This document shows, in pieces, positions 25,583-36,000 of a stretch of 57,625 nucleotides of DNA (positions are counted from its first letter, which is position 1; each line of letters starts with the position of its first letter). The stretch is from a virus. The notes beneath the pieces were generated by a model. That model saw only the letters and a list, made by a program, of their open reading frames with translations, did not search any database and was not told the origin of the DNA. The position numbers and the translations under genes were made by a program. The stretch lies in IMG/VR virus record IMGVR_UViG_3300034062_003011, positions 1-57,625 of that record. One strand, given 5' to 3'.

Positions 25583-26304
25583 TCAGGGTTTACAATATCG
25601 CTTGTATCTAATCCGCACCATCCTGCACTAAACCAAAATTGCGGGAATATTACTTTTTTATTTTCGTTTCTATTTAAATAAGCTCCCCACCATGAAAATG
25701 TTGAAGGCGAACATATTTGATGCTCACACCAACTCATTTCTATTAAATCACTTTGTTCATCTGTGTTTCCGGAATACTCGCAATCATTTCTATGCTTAAA
25801 CGCATCCATACACCAAGCAATGTCATCAGAAAAAAACTTGAATTTATAATTAGGAAACATAGCCATAGCTTTTTCATACCATTCAATAGTAACTTCAGGA
25901 TGCTTTTCTCTTAAAGTAACATAATCTCCTCGTCTAACATGAACTGCAACATATCCCTCTTTCTTTACCCAGTCAAATTTTAACAAATATAAAATCTCAC
26001 TTCTGTATTCATCAAAGTATTTTGCAGTTTGCCTGTAACCTTCAACTATTATATTTTTATCTCTCCAAGATTCTTCAAAAGGCAACTCTTCATACGAGTG
26101 CTTCCCTTCCCATAATTGTATTTTTTCAATATCAGGATTGTAACTAGAGTTTACTAAATGTAAACAATAAATAGGATTCCATTTTGGATTGCTGCTTACA
26201 TTTGGAACAGTAAAATCTAAATCATGCTTTAAAGCGTAAGCCATTGCTGTAGCCGCTTCAAAAAGCCAATTACCCATTCTCCCTGCGTTTGTAAAAGATA
26301 CCAT
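25567..26304 (-). CDS. GT11 fucosyltransferase-like glycosyltransferase
   Basis: 245 residues, within the family's range. GRMGNWLFEAATAMAYA at 8-24 (GDP-sugar site start), VHVRRGDYV at 121-129 (the HxRRGDY motif that holds the GDP-sugar), FFSDDIAWC near 157, and SPSTFSWWGAYLNRN near 198. Family members transfer L-fucose from GDP-L-fucose, usually alpha-1,2. No GDP-fucose synthase (Fcl) is encoded here, but a GDP-mannose 3,5-epimerase is two genes away; GDP-L-galactose is the 6-hydroxy analogue of GDP-L-fucose, so L-galactose transfer is a reasonable guess. Confidence 0.82.
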   Translation of the reverse strand: MVSFTNAGRMGNWLFEAATAMAYALKHDLDFTVPNVSSNPKWNPIYCLHLVNSSYNPDIEKIQLWEGKHSYEELPFEESWRDKNIIVEGYRQTAKYFDEYRSEILYLLKFDWVKKEGYVAVHVRRGDYVTLREKHPEVTIEWYEKAMAMFPNYKFKFFSDDIAWCMDAFKHRNDCEYSGNTDEQSDLIEMSWCEHQICSPSTFSWWGAYLNRNENKKVIFPQFWFSAGWCGLDTSDIVNPEWIKL

Positions 26305-26321
26305 AAGTAAAATTAATTAAT

Positions 26322-27017
26322 TTAATTTAATTTCCTAATCTTTTCTATTAATATTTCTCTAAAATCACCTGTTCTTTGAACATTATTTATATAGTGAGAT
26401 TGATTGTGAACTAAATGCTCATACCTTAACCCGTGAACAATATGAATATACTTACCTGACATTAGCCAATTATAATTTTGGAATAAGCTATCACTTGTTA
26501 CGGGGTCTGTTGTAGCATCCCAAACATCACAATAAGTATTTTTGTTTACAAAATAATTCATACAATTTAAACAAGTTTCAAACATTGGCTTATCTATATA
26601 TTCTTTTAAGTTGTCTTTACTGACTATTAAATCTGAATACTCTGTATAATTAAATGTTGGTTTTGCCCAATCTGGAGCTAAAATCATATCTTCCGCCCAT
26701 TCTTGTTCAAAAATCTTATCAAGATATAGTGTATCTATTTGATTATCAGAGTCTAATATAATGCAATAGTTGGTAGGGGATAAGCTAATAGAAACATACT
26801 TATTAGCATAACAATCTCTATTAGTCAAATTTCTATATAATTTAACTTTAGATAATTTATCGCACTCTTCTTTTAATTTGTTATAAATATGCTCATCGCT
26901 TGCATCATCTACGATAACAATAGCTTCTACTCTATCATCATTGTAAACTTCCTTAAAACTATTTAATGTCATTTCTACTCTATTCCAAGTAGGTATGCAG
27001 ATTGATAATGTTCTCAT
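26322..27017 (-). CDS. GT2-family glycosyltransferase
   Basis: 231 residues. LSICIPTWNRVEMTLNSFKEV start and IVIVDDASDE (nucleotide-binding Asp pair), CIILDSDNQIDT (DxD at about 88-90) and DSLFQNYNWLM in the acceptor half with HIVHGLRYEHLVHNQSHY near the end. Standard GT-A fold family 2 order. It overlaps the GT25 gene upstream by 4 bases (ATGA). Donor and acceptor unknown. Confidence 0.85.
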   Translation of the reverse strand: MRTLSICIPTWNRVEMTLNSFKEVYNDDRVEAIVIVDDASDEHIYNKLKEECDKLSKVKLYRNLTNRDCYANKYVSISLSPTNYCIILDSDNQIDTLYLDKIFEQEWAEDMILAPDWAKPTFNYTEYSDLIVSKDNLKEYIDKPMFETCLNCMNYFVNKNTYCDVWDATTDPVTSDSLFQNYNWLMSGKYIHIVHGLRYEHLVHNQSHYINNVQRTGDFREILIEKIRKLN

Positions 27018-27640
27018 GGTTGTATTTCTCCTAGTTTTTGATAGTATCTATTTTCTATGAATGGTCGCCAGTCTATAAATTGACCGCCTATATCAGACAT
27101 CCCTTCTTTCTGTGTGCAAAGTAACGGATATGTTATGTAAGTCTGTCCGATTGGTTGAATTTTTTCTACTATGCAATTATCTATTGGAGCATATAAGCCT
27201 TGCGCCAATATCTCTTTCATCCCCTGCAATGACAAAGCCCATGCGTGGGTTGCAAAAGCCTTCTCTACTCGTAATAAATTAGGGGAAGTTCTGGCTCTAA
27301 AACCACCAGTAACTTGCGCTCCTAATAGTAATATATGCCAAGCTTCGGGTAGTTGTTTTACTACCTTTTCCATTGTTTCATTAGGGTTGCCACACGATTC
27401 AACAAACATTGCGTCATCTTCAAAAATCAATACTGAATCCCATTTATTTTCAACAGCTTTTTCAAATATACCCTGCACTGTAAGGCGTAGTCCTTCTGCT
27501 CCTTTTTCATGCTTAATAGCATTAACTAGTTCATACGGAATACTCCATTTATCTAATTCTCCGGCTACATCTAATAACCTATCAGTCCTTTCGGGTAAAT
27601 TTATAACGAATATTTTCGTAAAAAAGTCAGTCCACGCCAT
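27014..27640 (-). CDS. GT25-family glycosyltransferase
   Basis: 208 residues. KIFVINLPERTDRLLDVAGEL is the classical GT25 start, SVLIFEDDAMFVESC carries the EDD motif near residue 73, followed by WHILLLGAQVTGGF and ATHAWALSLQGMKEIL, where family members have the His-x-Tyr/Ala region. Family members add galactose or glucose to LPS or proteins. First gene of the glycan island, sharing one base with the terminase gene, so it is expressed from the head-gene transcript. Confidence 0.85.
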   Translation of the reverse strand: MAWTDFFTKIFVINLPERTDRLLDVAGELDKWSIPYELVNAIKHEKGAEGLRLTVQGIFEKAVENKWDSVLIFEDDAMFVESCGNPNETMEKVVKQLPEAWHILLLGAQVTGGFRARTSPNLLRVEKAFATHAWALSLQGMKEILAQGLYAPIDNCIVEKIQPIGQTYITYPLLCTQKEGMSDIGGQFIDWRPFIENRYYQKLGEIQP

Positions 27641-29688
27641 TATGCTATTTTTGTTTGTTTAAAAAAGTCTGTTATCTTAATCCTATCTTCTGATTTCTTA
27701 AAAATTGCTCGTTTAAAATAGTCGGCAACAAGCGTCCATCCTCCTCCCATTACAAGGTCACTTACTTCGGTTTCATTCACATTGAATTTAAGAAGCCCAT
27801 CGTACTTGTCATCTATTAATTCCGGATATATCAACTTACCTTCCTTGCCATGCGTTAATATATACTGCTCCCATAGGTTTACCATAAGTGCTTTATTATC
27901 GGCATTAGGGTCAATACCATAATTTGCTTTATCGGGCAATCTCATCAGGAAGGCTTCGCAGTTATTATCTATAAAAAACTTACGCAAGCCGCCATCCATT
28001 TTAGCCTCTATCAATATCTGTCCGCCATAAGCAAAGCATTGTAAAACCATATCCATATGGAATAACTCTACCATTCTAGGTCTTGCGTGATACTTGCTAA
28101 TAAACATCATGTTATATACAGGGTCATTATTGCCTATGTCATATCTATTTAGTACCAAGCTTGTGGCTTTAGAACCTTCGCCATATTCCACAACTGAATT
28201 CTGAAATGGGTCACATCCCATAATAAATTGAACAGGATTTTTAGGCAAAAATAAAGACCCTCTAGTTATATATGTTTCACCTTCAGGTCGCTTAAAGTTT
28301 TTAGCTATAGTCCATCTACCATTCTCTTTTGTTGTAGGATGCCATTCAGCCTCTGTAAAAGGCTTGCCATCTTTCCACATCCAATTGCCATATTCCAATA
28401 CTTCCTTTTCGTTTATTTTAGATATTTCATACAAATCGTTAAGTAATACAGCATCAAAATGACAATTATTATTCCGAAGCATAAACATCTCCCTTTCATC
28501 AAAGGGGTTCATCCTTATCTCTTCTTCTAATTGTACGCTTTCTAAAATTTTTCTTTTTTCTTTTAAATATTCTTTTGCGCCTAATTTAATATCTTCTTCA
28601 TTAAGGTCACCTGCGCCTACATAATTATCAACTAAAAATTTATATTGCTCTTCGTTTGGCGGGTCAATAACACTCATCCCGTATCTATCTATAAAACCCA
28701 AGTACCCGTCATAAGCCGGAGAAAAGTATTTAGCAAGTCTATTAGGAGTTTTTAGGTATTTAGTATGGTCTGCGTTATCCCAAACAATCTTAAATTCTTC
28801 TCCTCCACTAGTCATTGAATTGGATGTTGATGGACATTCTATAAATCCCACCCTTTTAGCACCCTTTACAAGTGTCTTGCTTACAATTGATATAAATGTC
28901 GAGAATGGGTTTTCTTTTGCCCATTTTCCGCCTTCATCAAATAGTCCACGACTTAACCTTCCGGAGTCATAAGAGTTCAAGGAAGGCGCTCTATAATCGA
29001 TTTTAGACCTATGTCCGGTATCTGTGTCAATTGTACTTCCTTTTCCACCTTTTACCTCTACAGACTTATGCGCAAATACAAGTTCACTTACGCTGTCTTT
29101 GTTATTTAATTGCTTTGGCTTTAAGAACACGGGTAATTGCCTATACCCAAAAGAAATCATGTTTGTAAATGCAGCTTTAGCATCTATCTGCGTTTTGCTT
29201 GTTAATCCGCAAAAGCTATTTTTATAAAAGATACACTCATAAACGATATTTGATGTCGCCTGCGAGGTTGCACCCTCTCTACGCTTTTTACCTCTAACAA
29301 CACCTAGACACCAAGGAGTCTTTTCCCAATGGTCTAGAAACAAAAAATAACGCCTATCTGCATCCCTGAAATCACCATAAATATCATCCTCTAGCTTCCA
29401 CCATTGAAGATAAAAATAGTGTTTACCTGTAAGAAAAGTTGGCACTCCATTGTTATAAAACCAAAACCCCTTTCTACATCTATCTACCTCTCTTGCTGCA
29501 AAATCAGATTGCTCTAAATCCAATAGCGCATTACCTTCTTTATCGTATTCTACCGATTCAAAAAATTTAGGCAATTCTTTTCTTCTCCAATACTGCTCAC
29601 TAGCAATATCAGTTCCCCAATTCTCAACCTCATCAGGGACGGGAGGTAGATTAATTTCTACCCCGTATATTTTTATTTTATCAAACAT
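27640..29688 (-). CDS. terL: Terminase large subunit
   Basis: 682 residues. ATPase: a Walker A-like GKKRREGATS at 133-142, SRGLFDEGG as Walker B with the catalytic Glu at about 250, and a CPSTSNSM coupling segment. Nuclease: FIMGCDPFQNS near 490 (first metal Asp), GGQILIEAKMDGGLRKFF, and MGGGWTLVADYFKRA near the end (late Asp). The long N-terminal part with aromatic residues (LTGKHYFYLQWWK) is typical of the Bacteroidetes phage TerL group. It packages DNA into the prohead with the portal, which here lies 5.7 kb downstream instead of next to it. Confidence 0.9.
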   Translation of the reverse strand: MFDKIKIYGVEINLPPVPDEVENWGTDIASEQYWRRKELPKFFESVEYDKEGNALLDLEQSDFAAREVDRCRKGFWFYNNGVPTFLTGKHYFYLQWWKLEDDIYGDFRDADRRYFLFLDHWEKTPWCLGVVRGKKRREGATSQATSNIVYECIFYKNSFCGLTSKTQIDAKAAFTNMISFGYRQLPVFLKPKQLNNKDSVSELVFAHKSVEVKGGKGSTIDTDTGHRSKIDYRAPSLNSYDSGRLSRGLFDEGGKWAKENPFSTFISIVSKTLVKGAKRVGFIECPSTSNSMTSGGEEFKIVWDNADHTKYLKTPNRLAKYFSPAYDGYLGFIDRYGMSVIDPPNEEQYKFLVDNYVGAGDLNEEDIKLGAKEYLKEKRKILESVQLEEEIRMNPFDEREMFMLRNNNCHFDAVLLNDLYEISKINEKEVLEYGNWMWKDGKPFTEAEWHPTTKENGRWTIAKNFKRPEGETYITRGSLFLPKNPVQFIMGCDPFQNSVVEYGEGSKATSLVLNRYDIGNNDPVYNMMFISKYHARPRMVELFHMDMVLQCFAYGGQILIEAKMDGGLRKFFIDNNCEAFLMRLPDKANYGIDPNADNKALMVNLWEQYILTHGKEGKLIYPELIDDKYDGLLKFNVNETEVSDLVMGGGWTLVADYFKRAIFKKSEDRIKITDFFKQTKIA

Positions 29689-29999
29689 TATTTTCTTGAC
29701 TCTGCTATAGTTTCAACAAATGGTTTTTTGACTACATCTTTCTGTTCATCCCCAGTAACGCCCGCTGAAATGCCTAATTCCTTAATGGCTGCGGAAATAC
29801 TAGCGCTGTCGTTCCAGATAACTTTTAGTCTTTCAAATGTTTTGTCTTTAGGGTCATCAAGTAACAAATTGCTTATATTGGTTTTATTCAATAAATCAGC
29901 CATTTCATTCGCCTTCCTATTTAAAGCGTAAAATAATTTGGCTGCGCCATTTTGTTCATAAAGTGAAAGTTTGTGTTTTAGTTCTTCTAGTGTTTCCAT
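29688..29999 (-). CDS. Conserved small phage protein upstream of terL (small terminase candidate)
   Basis: 103 residues. LYEQNGAAKLFYALNRKANEMADLLNK, KTFERLKVIWNDSASISAAIKELG and KKPFVETIAESRK are motifs I recognise from a conserved family encoded just before terL in Bacteroidetes and crAss-like phages. It overlaps terL by one base. Mostly helical with a charged C-terminus. Small terminase subunit is inferred from position only; no helix-turn-helix is obvious. Confidence 0.6.
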   Translation of the reverse strand: METLEELKHKLSLYEQNGAAKLFYALNRKANEMADLLNKTNISNLLLDDPKDKTFERLKVIWNDSASISAAIKELGISAGVTGDEQKDVVKKPFVETIAESRK

Positions 30000-30012
30000 G
30001 TTTCATTTTTAG

Positions 30013-33000
30013 TTATTTTTCATCATCCTCTTCTTCGTTATTTGAATTAAATTTTGATTTAGATTCTGTTGTTGCTTGCCTTTTTGCTTTTATAATAGCT
30101 GCTGTAATTTCTTCAGGTGTTGATTTTGTAATAGGCACATATTTTTCTTCCCTATTATCATATATACCTTCTTTATATAATTTGGTAATTTTTTCTTCAA
30201 TTAATTTATCACGCATTTCTGCATATTCCTTAAACTCTTTCATAGTCATCCCTTTCTTAATTGTTTCAGGATTTAATTCATCACTATTTTTAGCCATTTC
30301 TATTGTTTCATCCATAGGCTTCATGGTTTTATCTGAATAATAACTAGAAAAACCTACTCCCAAAATATTAGGCATTAATACAGTTAATAATGATACCATT
30401 CCATCTTCTTTAACTGCATTGTAAACATCATCTGCATACATTGGATATATTTGGAATACTTCCATTGGATTAAAATCTTGACCTATTGTATTTTTACCAA
30501 CATAAGCATTAACTGCATAAGAATAATTTGGAGATAATTTATTTCTAAAAAAATTAAGAACACTATTTGAAGCAAAATCTCTTGATTTACGAGCTTCAAA
30601 TTTGCTTGTATACCCTAAAACTTGACTGCCAGTTGCACCAAATGCTTCTATTATTCTTAAAAATGTTCTAATATATGGAGCTTGACCAGCAGTAAGGTCG
30701 TAAACTTTTTTCCCAAATCTAACTTGTAAAAATTCAGGGTCATCTGGGTCCATAGATACAGTACCACCAGCCGCCGCCAAGGCTAATGTTGACATAATCA
30801 CTGTAGATGTATATGCAGCCATATCTTTCCATGCCATTTCTCTTACTTCAGAAGGCATTTTTACATAATAAGCTAAATTTAATGTATTAAAATTTGCTGC
30901 CATTAATCTAGCACCATAAAACAAAGTTCCTGCGGTTTCCTGTCCTGCTTTTGATTCTAATAATTTTAACATATTTCCACTACCAGTGCTATTCATTACC
31001 CATTTAGCCATTCCTTCATAAACTTTAGGGTCGCTTTCTCTTGTAATACCCTTACTCAATAAAACTTTTTGATATTTTTGATAAAGTTCATATCTGGCGA
31101 CATTCATAGAAGCATCAGCTATTCTTTGAGATGCAACCATTAAATTTCTAATAATAGGTATTTTATAAACAATACTTTGAGGATTTGTAAATTCATTTAC
31201 ATTTTTAGAATCAATTGCATTTAAATCATTAAATCTAATCCCTTCTTTAACCATATTTTTAAAATCAGGAGATTGCTGTATTCCATACATTAATCTATCA
31301 TAATTTTTTTGACTAAATACTGATTGAGACCCGGCATATAAAAATTTTGCAGCAATATCCCACTTTCTAGGGTTTAATGTCACTTTTGCTAATTGTCTAA
31401 ACCAAATAGAGGCATCAAGCGCAGTTTGAACTATCCTTCTTATACCGGTGATGTTTTTTACCGTTTCCCATGCTTTTTGCCACTTATTTAATTTACTGTA
31501 TTGCTCTTTATACCTTTCTATAGCAAGTTCTTTTTCAAGCTCAATAACCCTATCCATCTTTTGCTTTGTCTTTTTAGAAATTGTATATTTAGGAGTTTCT
31601 TTTGTTTCTTTATCGTAGTTCTTATTTTCTAAATCACTTTCTAATTCTGCAATTTTTTTATCTAAAAATTTTTGTCTTTTTTTATTGTATTCAGTATCTG
31701 TTAAATTTTCTTTAAAAGCTTCAGTAACTCCTTCTTCTGATAATTCTTTTGCTTTATATAATTTTTTAACCTCTTTTATTTTAGCTTCTAATTCCTGAAT
31801 CCTTTTTCCTTTTTCTTGAATTTGGGCTTCAGATTTAGCTTCCTCTTGACCAAGTCTTGCTTTTTCAAGTAAACCTAATAATTCAGCTTCTCTGCGCAAC
31901 ATTCTAATACCTGCACTTATATCATTAGCTGTTTTCTTTTTAAGATTATATTTACCTGCAATCACATCTATTACATCTCTTTTTGTTAATCCTTCAATTA
32001 ATCCAGAAAATTCTTTATGTACTTCAGTAACAATATCATCTAATTTAGAAACACCTTCGGCAAATAAACTTCTAACATATTTATTCATATGAGGAGCTAC
32101 TGCAAATAATTGAGGTAATCCCGGTGCAGAAGCCATCAATCCGCCACCGCCTTTGTTAACTTTTTTTACCGCTTCTCTTGCAGCTGCTAATGCATCATTT
32201 CTTTCTTTTACAAATTCTTCATGAGATTTTTTAGCTTTTGTTTTATTTTCTTTTTTTGACTCCATTTCAACCTCTGCTTTCAATTGCTCTTGAATATCAT
32301 TGTCAACAGATTCTTGTAATTGCTCCTTTGCTTCTTGTATTTTTTCAAATTTAGCAGTTTCTTCTATCATCATTTTAGGAGTCAATGGATATCCTTTATC
32401 TTCTTGTCTACTTAATAAAAAGTTTGATAATGTGTTAGCTTCGTTAAGCTTTTTTATTATTTTTAAACTTTCTAATGCCTTACCAGTTTGAGATGCACTT
32501 TGTTGGAATATATCAGCAAATTCAGTAATCTTGGCTAATAATTCTGGAGAAGGATTATTTTTTAATTCCAAATCTAATGCAGCTCTATATTCAGCCATAA
32601 ATGCATTTTCGTAATTAGTTAAAATCTTTCCTAATTTTATTTTATCATACAAAGATTCAACGCTTACACCTTTTTTAATCATCTCTTGAGCTGCTTCTCT
32701 TAACATTTCATGAGTTTCAAGAGGTAATCCTTTATATGGTGGAAGCCCAAGACTTTTTCTTAATTCACCTATATCTGCTGCTGTTATTCTAACATAATCT
32801 ACATCACCATTATCCAATCCTACATTTTCAATTTCTTCTGGGATTTCCGTAGTACTTTCGGGCTGTGTTGCTTCTGTGCCTGCACCCTCTTCGGTAGTTG
32901 TTTCCCCTTCGACTCTTGGTTCCATTCGTTTACGTCCACCCCCTGATTCTCCATCTTCTCCTTGTTTTGGTTGAAGTATTTTCTCTGTGCTTCGCTCTTG

Positions 33001-36000
33001 TACGGCATCTTTTATATTTTTAAATGTTGGTAAATCAAATTCTGACTTTGCGATTTCAATTAAATCCTGTTCTGTAAAATCAAGTTCATCTATCGTTTTT
33101 TTATCTTCTTCATTTTTTAAATTATCCTTTATGAAATTCTTTTTATTTTTAAAGCTTTTTATTCCTTTTAGCTTATCAACTGCTGCTACTTGTTCTTCTT
33201 GACTAACAATATCTGCAACTACTTTTTTAGAAAATTCATCTAATGTCATATTAGATATTTGTTCAGCATTCATATTTTTAATTCCAAAATGAATTGCAAT
33301 TGTATCCCATAAATCTTTTAACCATTGTTTAAAATCAGCTTTTTGTGCAGCAGTTACAAATTTTTCTCCATTATCACCTATAGCTTTTGCAAGAGCTTCT
33401 GATTTAAAATAATTTTCTCTTTCTGATTCAGGCAATTTAGATGCATTTTCTTGGTAAACTGGATTATTCTTAACATCGGAAAGATATTTAGAACCTTCTA
33501 TTTTAGCCATCCCAGCATCATGCAAATCTTCTCTATTTTCTTTAGCCCAACTTAACCATAAATGACCTGCTTCATGGAATGGAGTATTACCATTCATTAC
33601 ATCAGCATTTAATACAATTTTGCCATTTTGCTCAAAACCATAAATCGTTCCTGTAGCATCTGTCATCATATTAACACCACTAGGATGTTCAGAAGCTGGT
33701 TTAACTACTCCTTTAGCCATCCCAATTTGATTACTACCAAATTTACCCGCCCCTCCCTTTTTATCTACAGCATTATTATTTGCATCATTTAATATATCTG
33801 TAACGTGTTGAGATTCTTTTAATACATTTAATACCGGTTTAACTTTATTGCCATTTTCATCAAATTGTTGCAAATGAAATGGATAACTTTCATGACCTTC
33901 TTCTTTACCACTTAAATCAACAACTTTTACTGGATGTTTTATTTCAATAGTTGCATATGCTTCACTATTTTTTACTCCAACGGTCATGTTGTCTGATAGT
34001 AAATGACCAATAGCATCAATTATACCTTCTTTAGCAAAACTAATCTCTCCTGTTTTTCTTTCTGTTGATTGTGGTAAAGCTTCAGTATTAAGTAATTCTC
34101 TTATTTTACCAATATTTTCTTTAGCGCTTTTACTATTTTTAGCTAAATGGTCAATAATATCTTGTACAAAAAAACCTCTTTTTGAAAATGTAGAATCATT
34201 TACACCAAAAAATTTTTTAGATATATCATCGTGAATAGCTTTAGCATCTAATCTACCATCAAAATCTATATTATATTTTTTACCAACTTCAGTTAATGCT
34301 TTTCTAAAATCAGATAAAGAAACTAATTTTTTATCTACAAAATATTCTAAAACTTTCATTGCAGCTTTAGCACCTGTATGAGATGTTAAAGATTTTGATA
34401 AATCCCCTTTTGTAACAACAACATGAATTGTACCATTTCCACCAGCATCAATGTCCTTTTGTCTTGCTTCATTTATATATTTAGCTAAAGTATTAGCTGT
34501 AGCATTATCAGAAGATGCCCAAACATCACCAAATTTAGTAACAAAGTTTATACCACCATTACCATCTACAATAGGGTTACCATTTTTTGTAATGACTTCT
34601 CCCGTAAGCATATTATCAGGATTAATAACTACTACTGGTTTTCCTTCTAATCCTTTTATGTCAAAATTTAATTTAACAGTACCATCATCAATTAATTTTT
34701 TCCATTGAGGTGATTCTTCAAATCCTTTTTTCTCAAATCCGCCCCAAGATTGTAAATTAGCCCCACCTGTTTTAACAGCATCTTCTAATGCTTTTGCAAA
34801 GTTTTTACCCTTTAAGACACTTATTTTAGCTTTATCACTTAATTTTTGAATACCCTTTCTTATTTTATCAACTATAGGATTATATACCTCTTTTGGTATT
34901 TCAACAGGTTTTGTTTCTTCAGCTACTTCAGTTGGTTTATAAGCCAATAATTGGTCAGGAGTGTAACTCCTTAACATTTCAACAGAAGTGACTTCTACAG
35001 GTTCTTCATCTTGTTCTGTTACTGCAAATATTCTTTCTCCATTACTACGTCTTCTTTCAGCTTCTAATGTGCTTCCTATTGGTTCACCTTTTTCTTCTAA
35101 ATCAAGTGGTATTTCTACTACTTCAACTGGCTCAACTTCTTCTTTTACTTCAACAAACGGTTCAACATTTTCTGTTGCTTGCATTGGTTCTTCAACAACT
35201 GTTGTTTCTACTTCTGCTTTAGGCTCATTTTTACTTTTTTCTTTCAAGTTTATTTGATAAGCTATATCTTCAGCTATACTTCCCTTAAATGTTCTTTTTT
35301 TACCATCAGCTGTTTCTAGATTAACGGAAACTATATTTCCATTCTCATCCTTATTAATTGCTTTTAATGGATTTGAGTATCTGTTTATATAAGGCTTTTG
35401 TCTTACATTTATATTCCCTTTATCGTCAACTGAAACCAAAGACTCATCGTATTTAACATCAAATTCAGATGCCGGTTTTTCTTGTATTTCAGATGCTTTG
35501 CCTATTTCATATTTTTCTCCTGAAGTCTCGTTCTCAAATACAATGCTATCCCCATCCTGCAAGAATGTTCCTTTTTGCCCTTTGTATGTACCTTTTTTAT
35601 CTACAACTTCAGCTATTGTAATATCTTTTTCTACTGGCGGATTTATAGCCTCTATAAAAGATGCTTCTGTACCCATTTCATTTTCAGCAATTTCTCCTGT
35701 TTCTTTGTACTTTTGCGCTCTCTTGTATAAATCAGGAAGGTAGTTAGGGTCGCTATCTATTTTCTTATTAAATTCTTCAAATGAATTAGGAAAATCAAAT
35801 TCTGGATTATTTGATTTTACACCATATAATATATCAAATTGCTCTACTCTTCTGCGTCTATTTTCGTCAACAGGAGCTTTCTTTCTGCTATCTTCTTTCT
35901 TAATTGCTTTAGCTAAATCATAACGAGCTTGACTTATTGGAGTTTTATCTCCATTTTCATTAACTTTATAATAAGTAGTTTCTTCTCCTTTTTTACCATC

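Noticed and set aside
27171-27662. 163-residue plus-strand frame opposite the GT25 gene
   Set aside because: Antisense of a well-supported glycosyltransferase, no promoter.
32820-33008. 62-residue minus-strand frame within the giant virion gene
   Set aside because: Out-of-frame shadow in a disordered Glu/Thr-rich segment of the 2526-residue protein.
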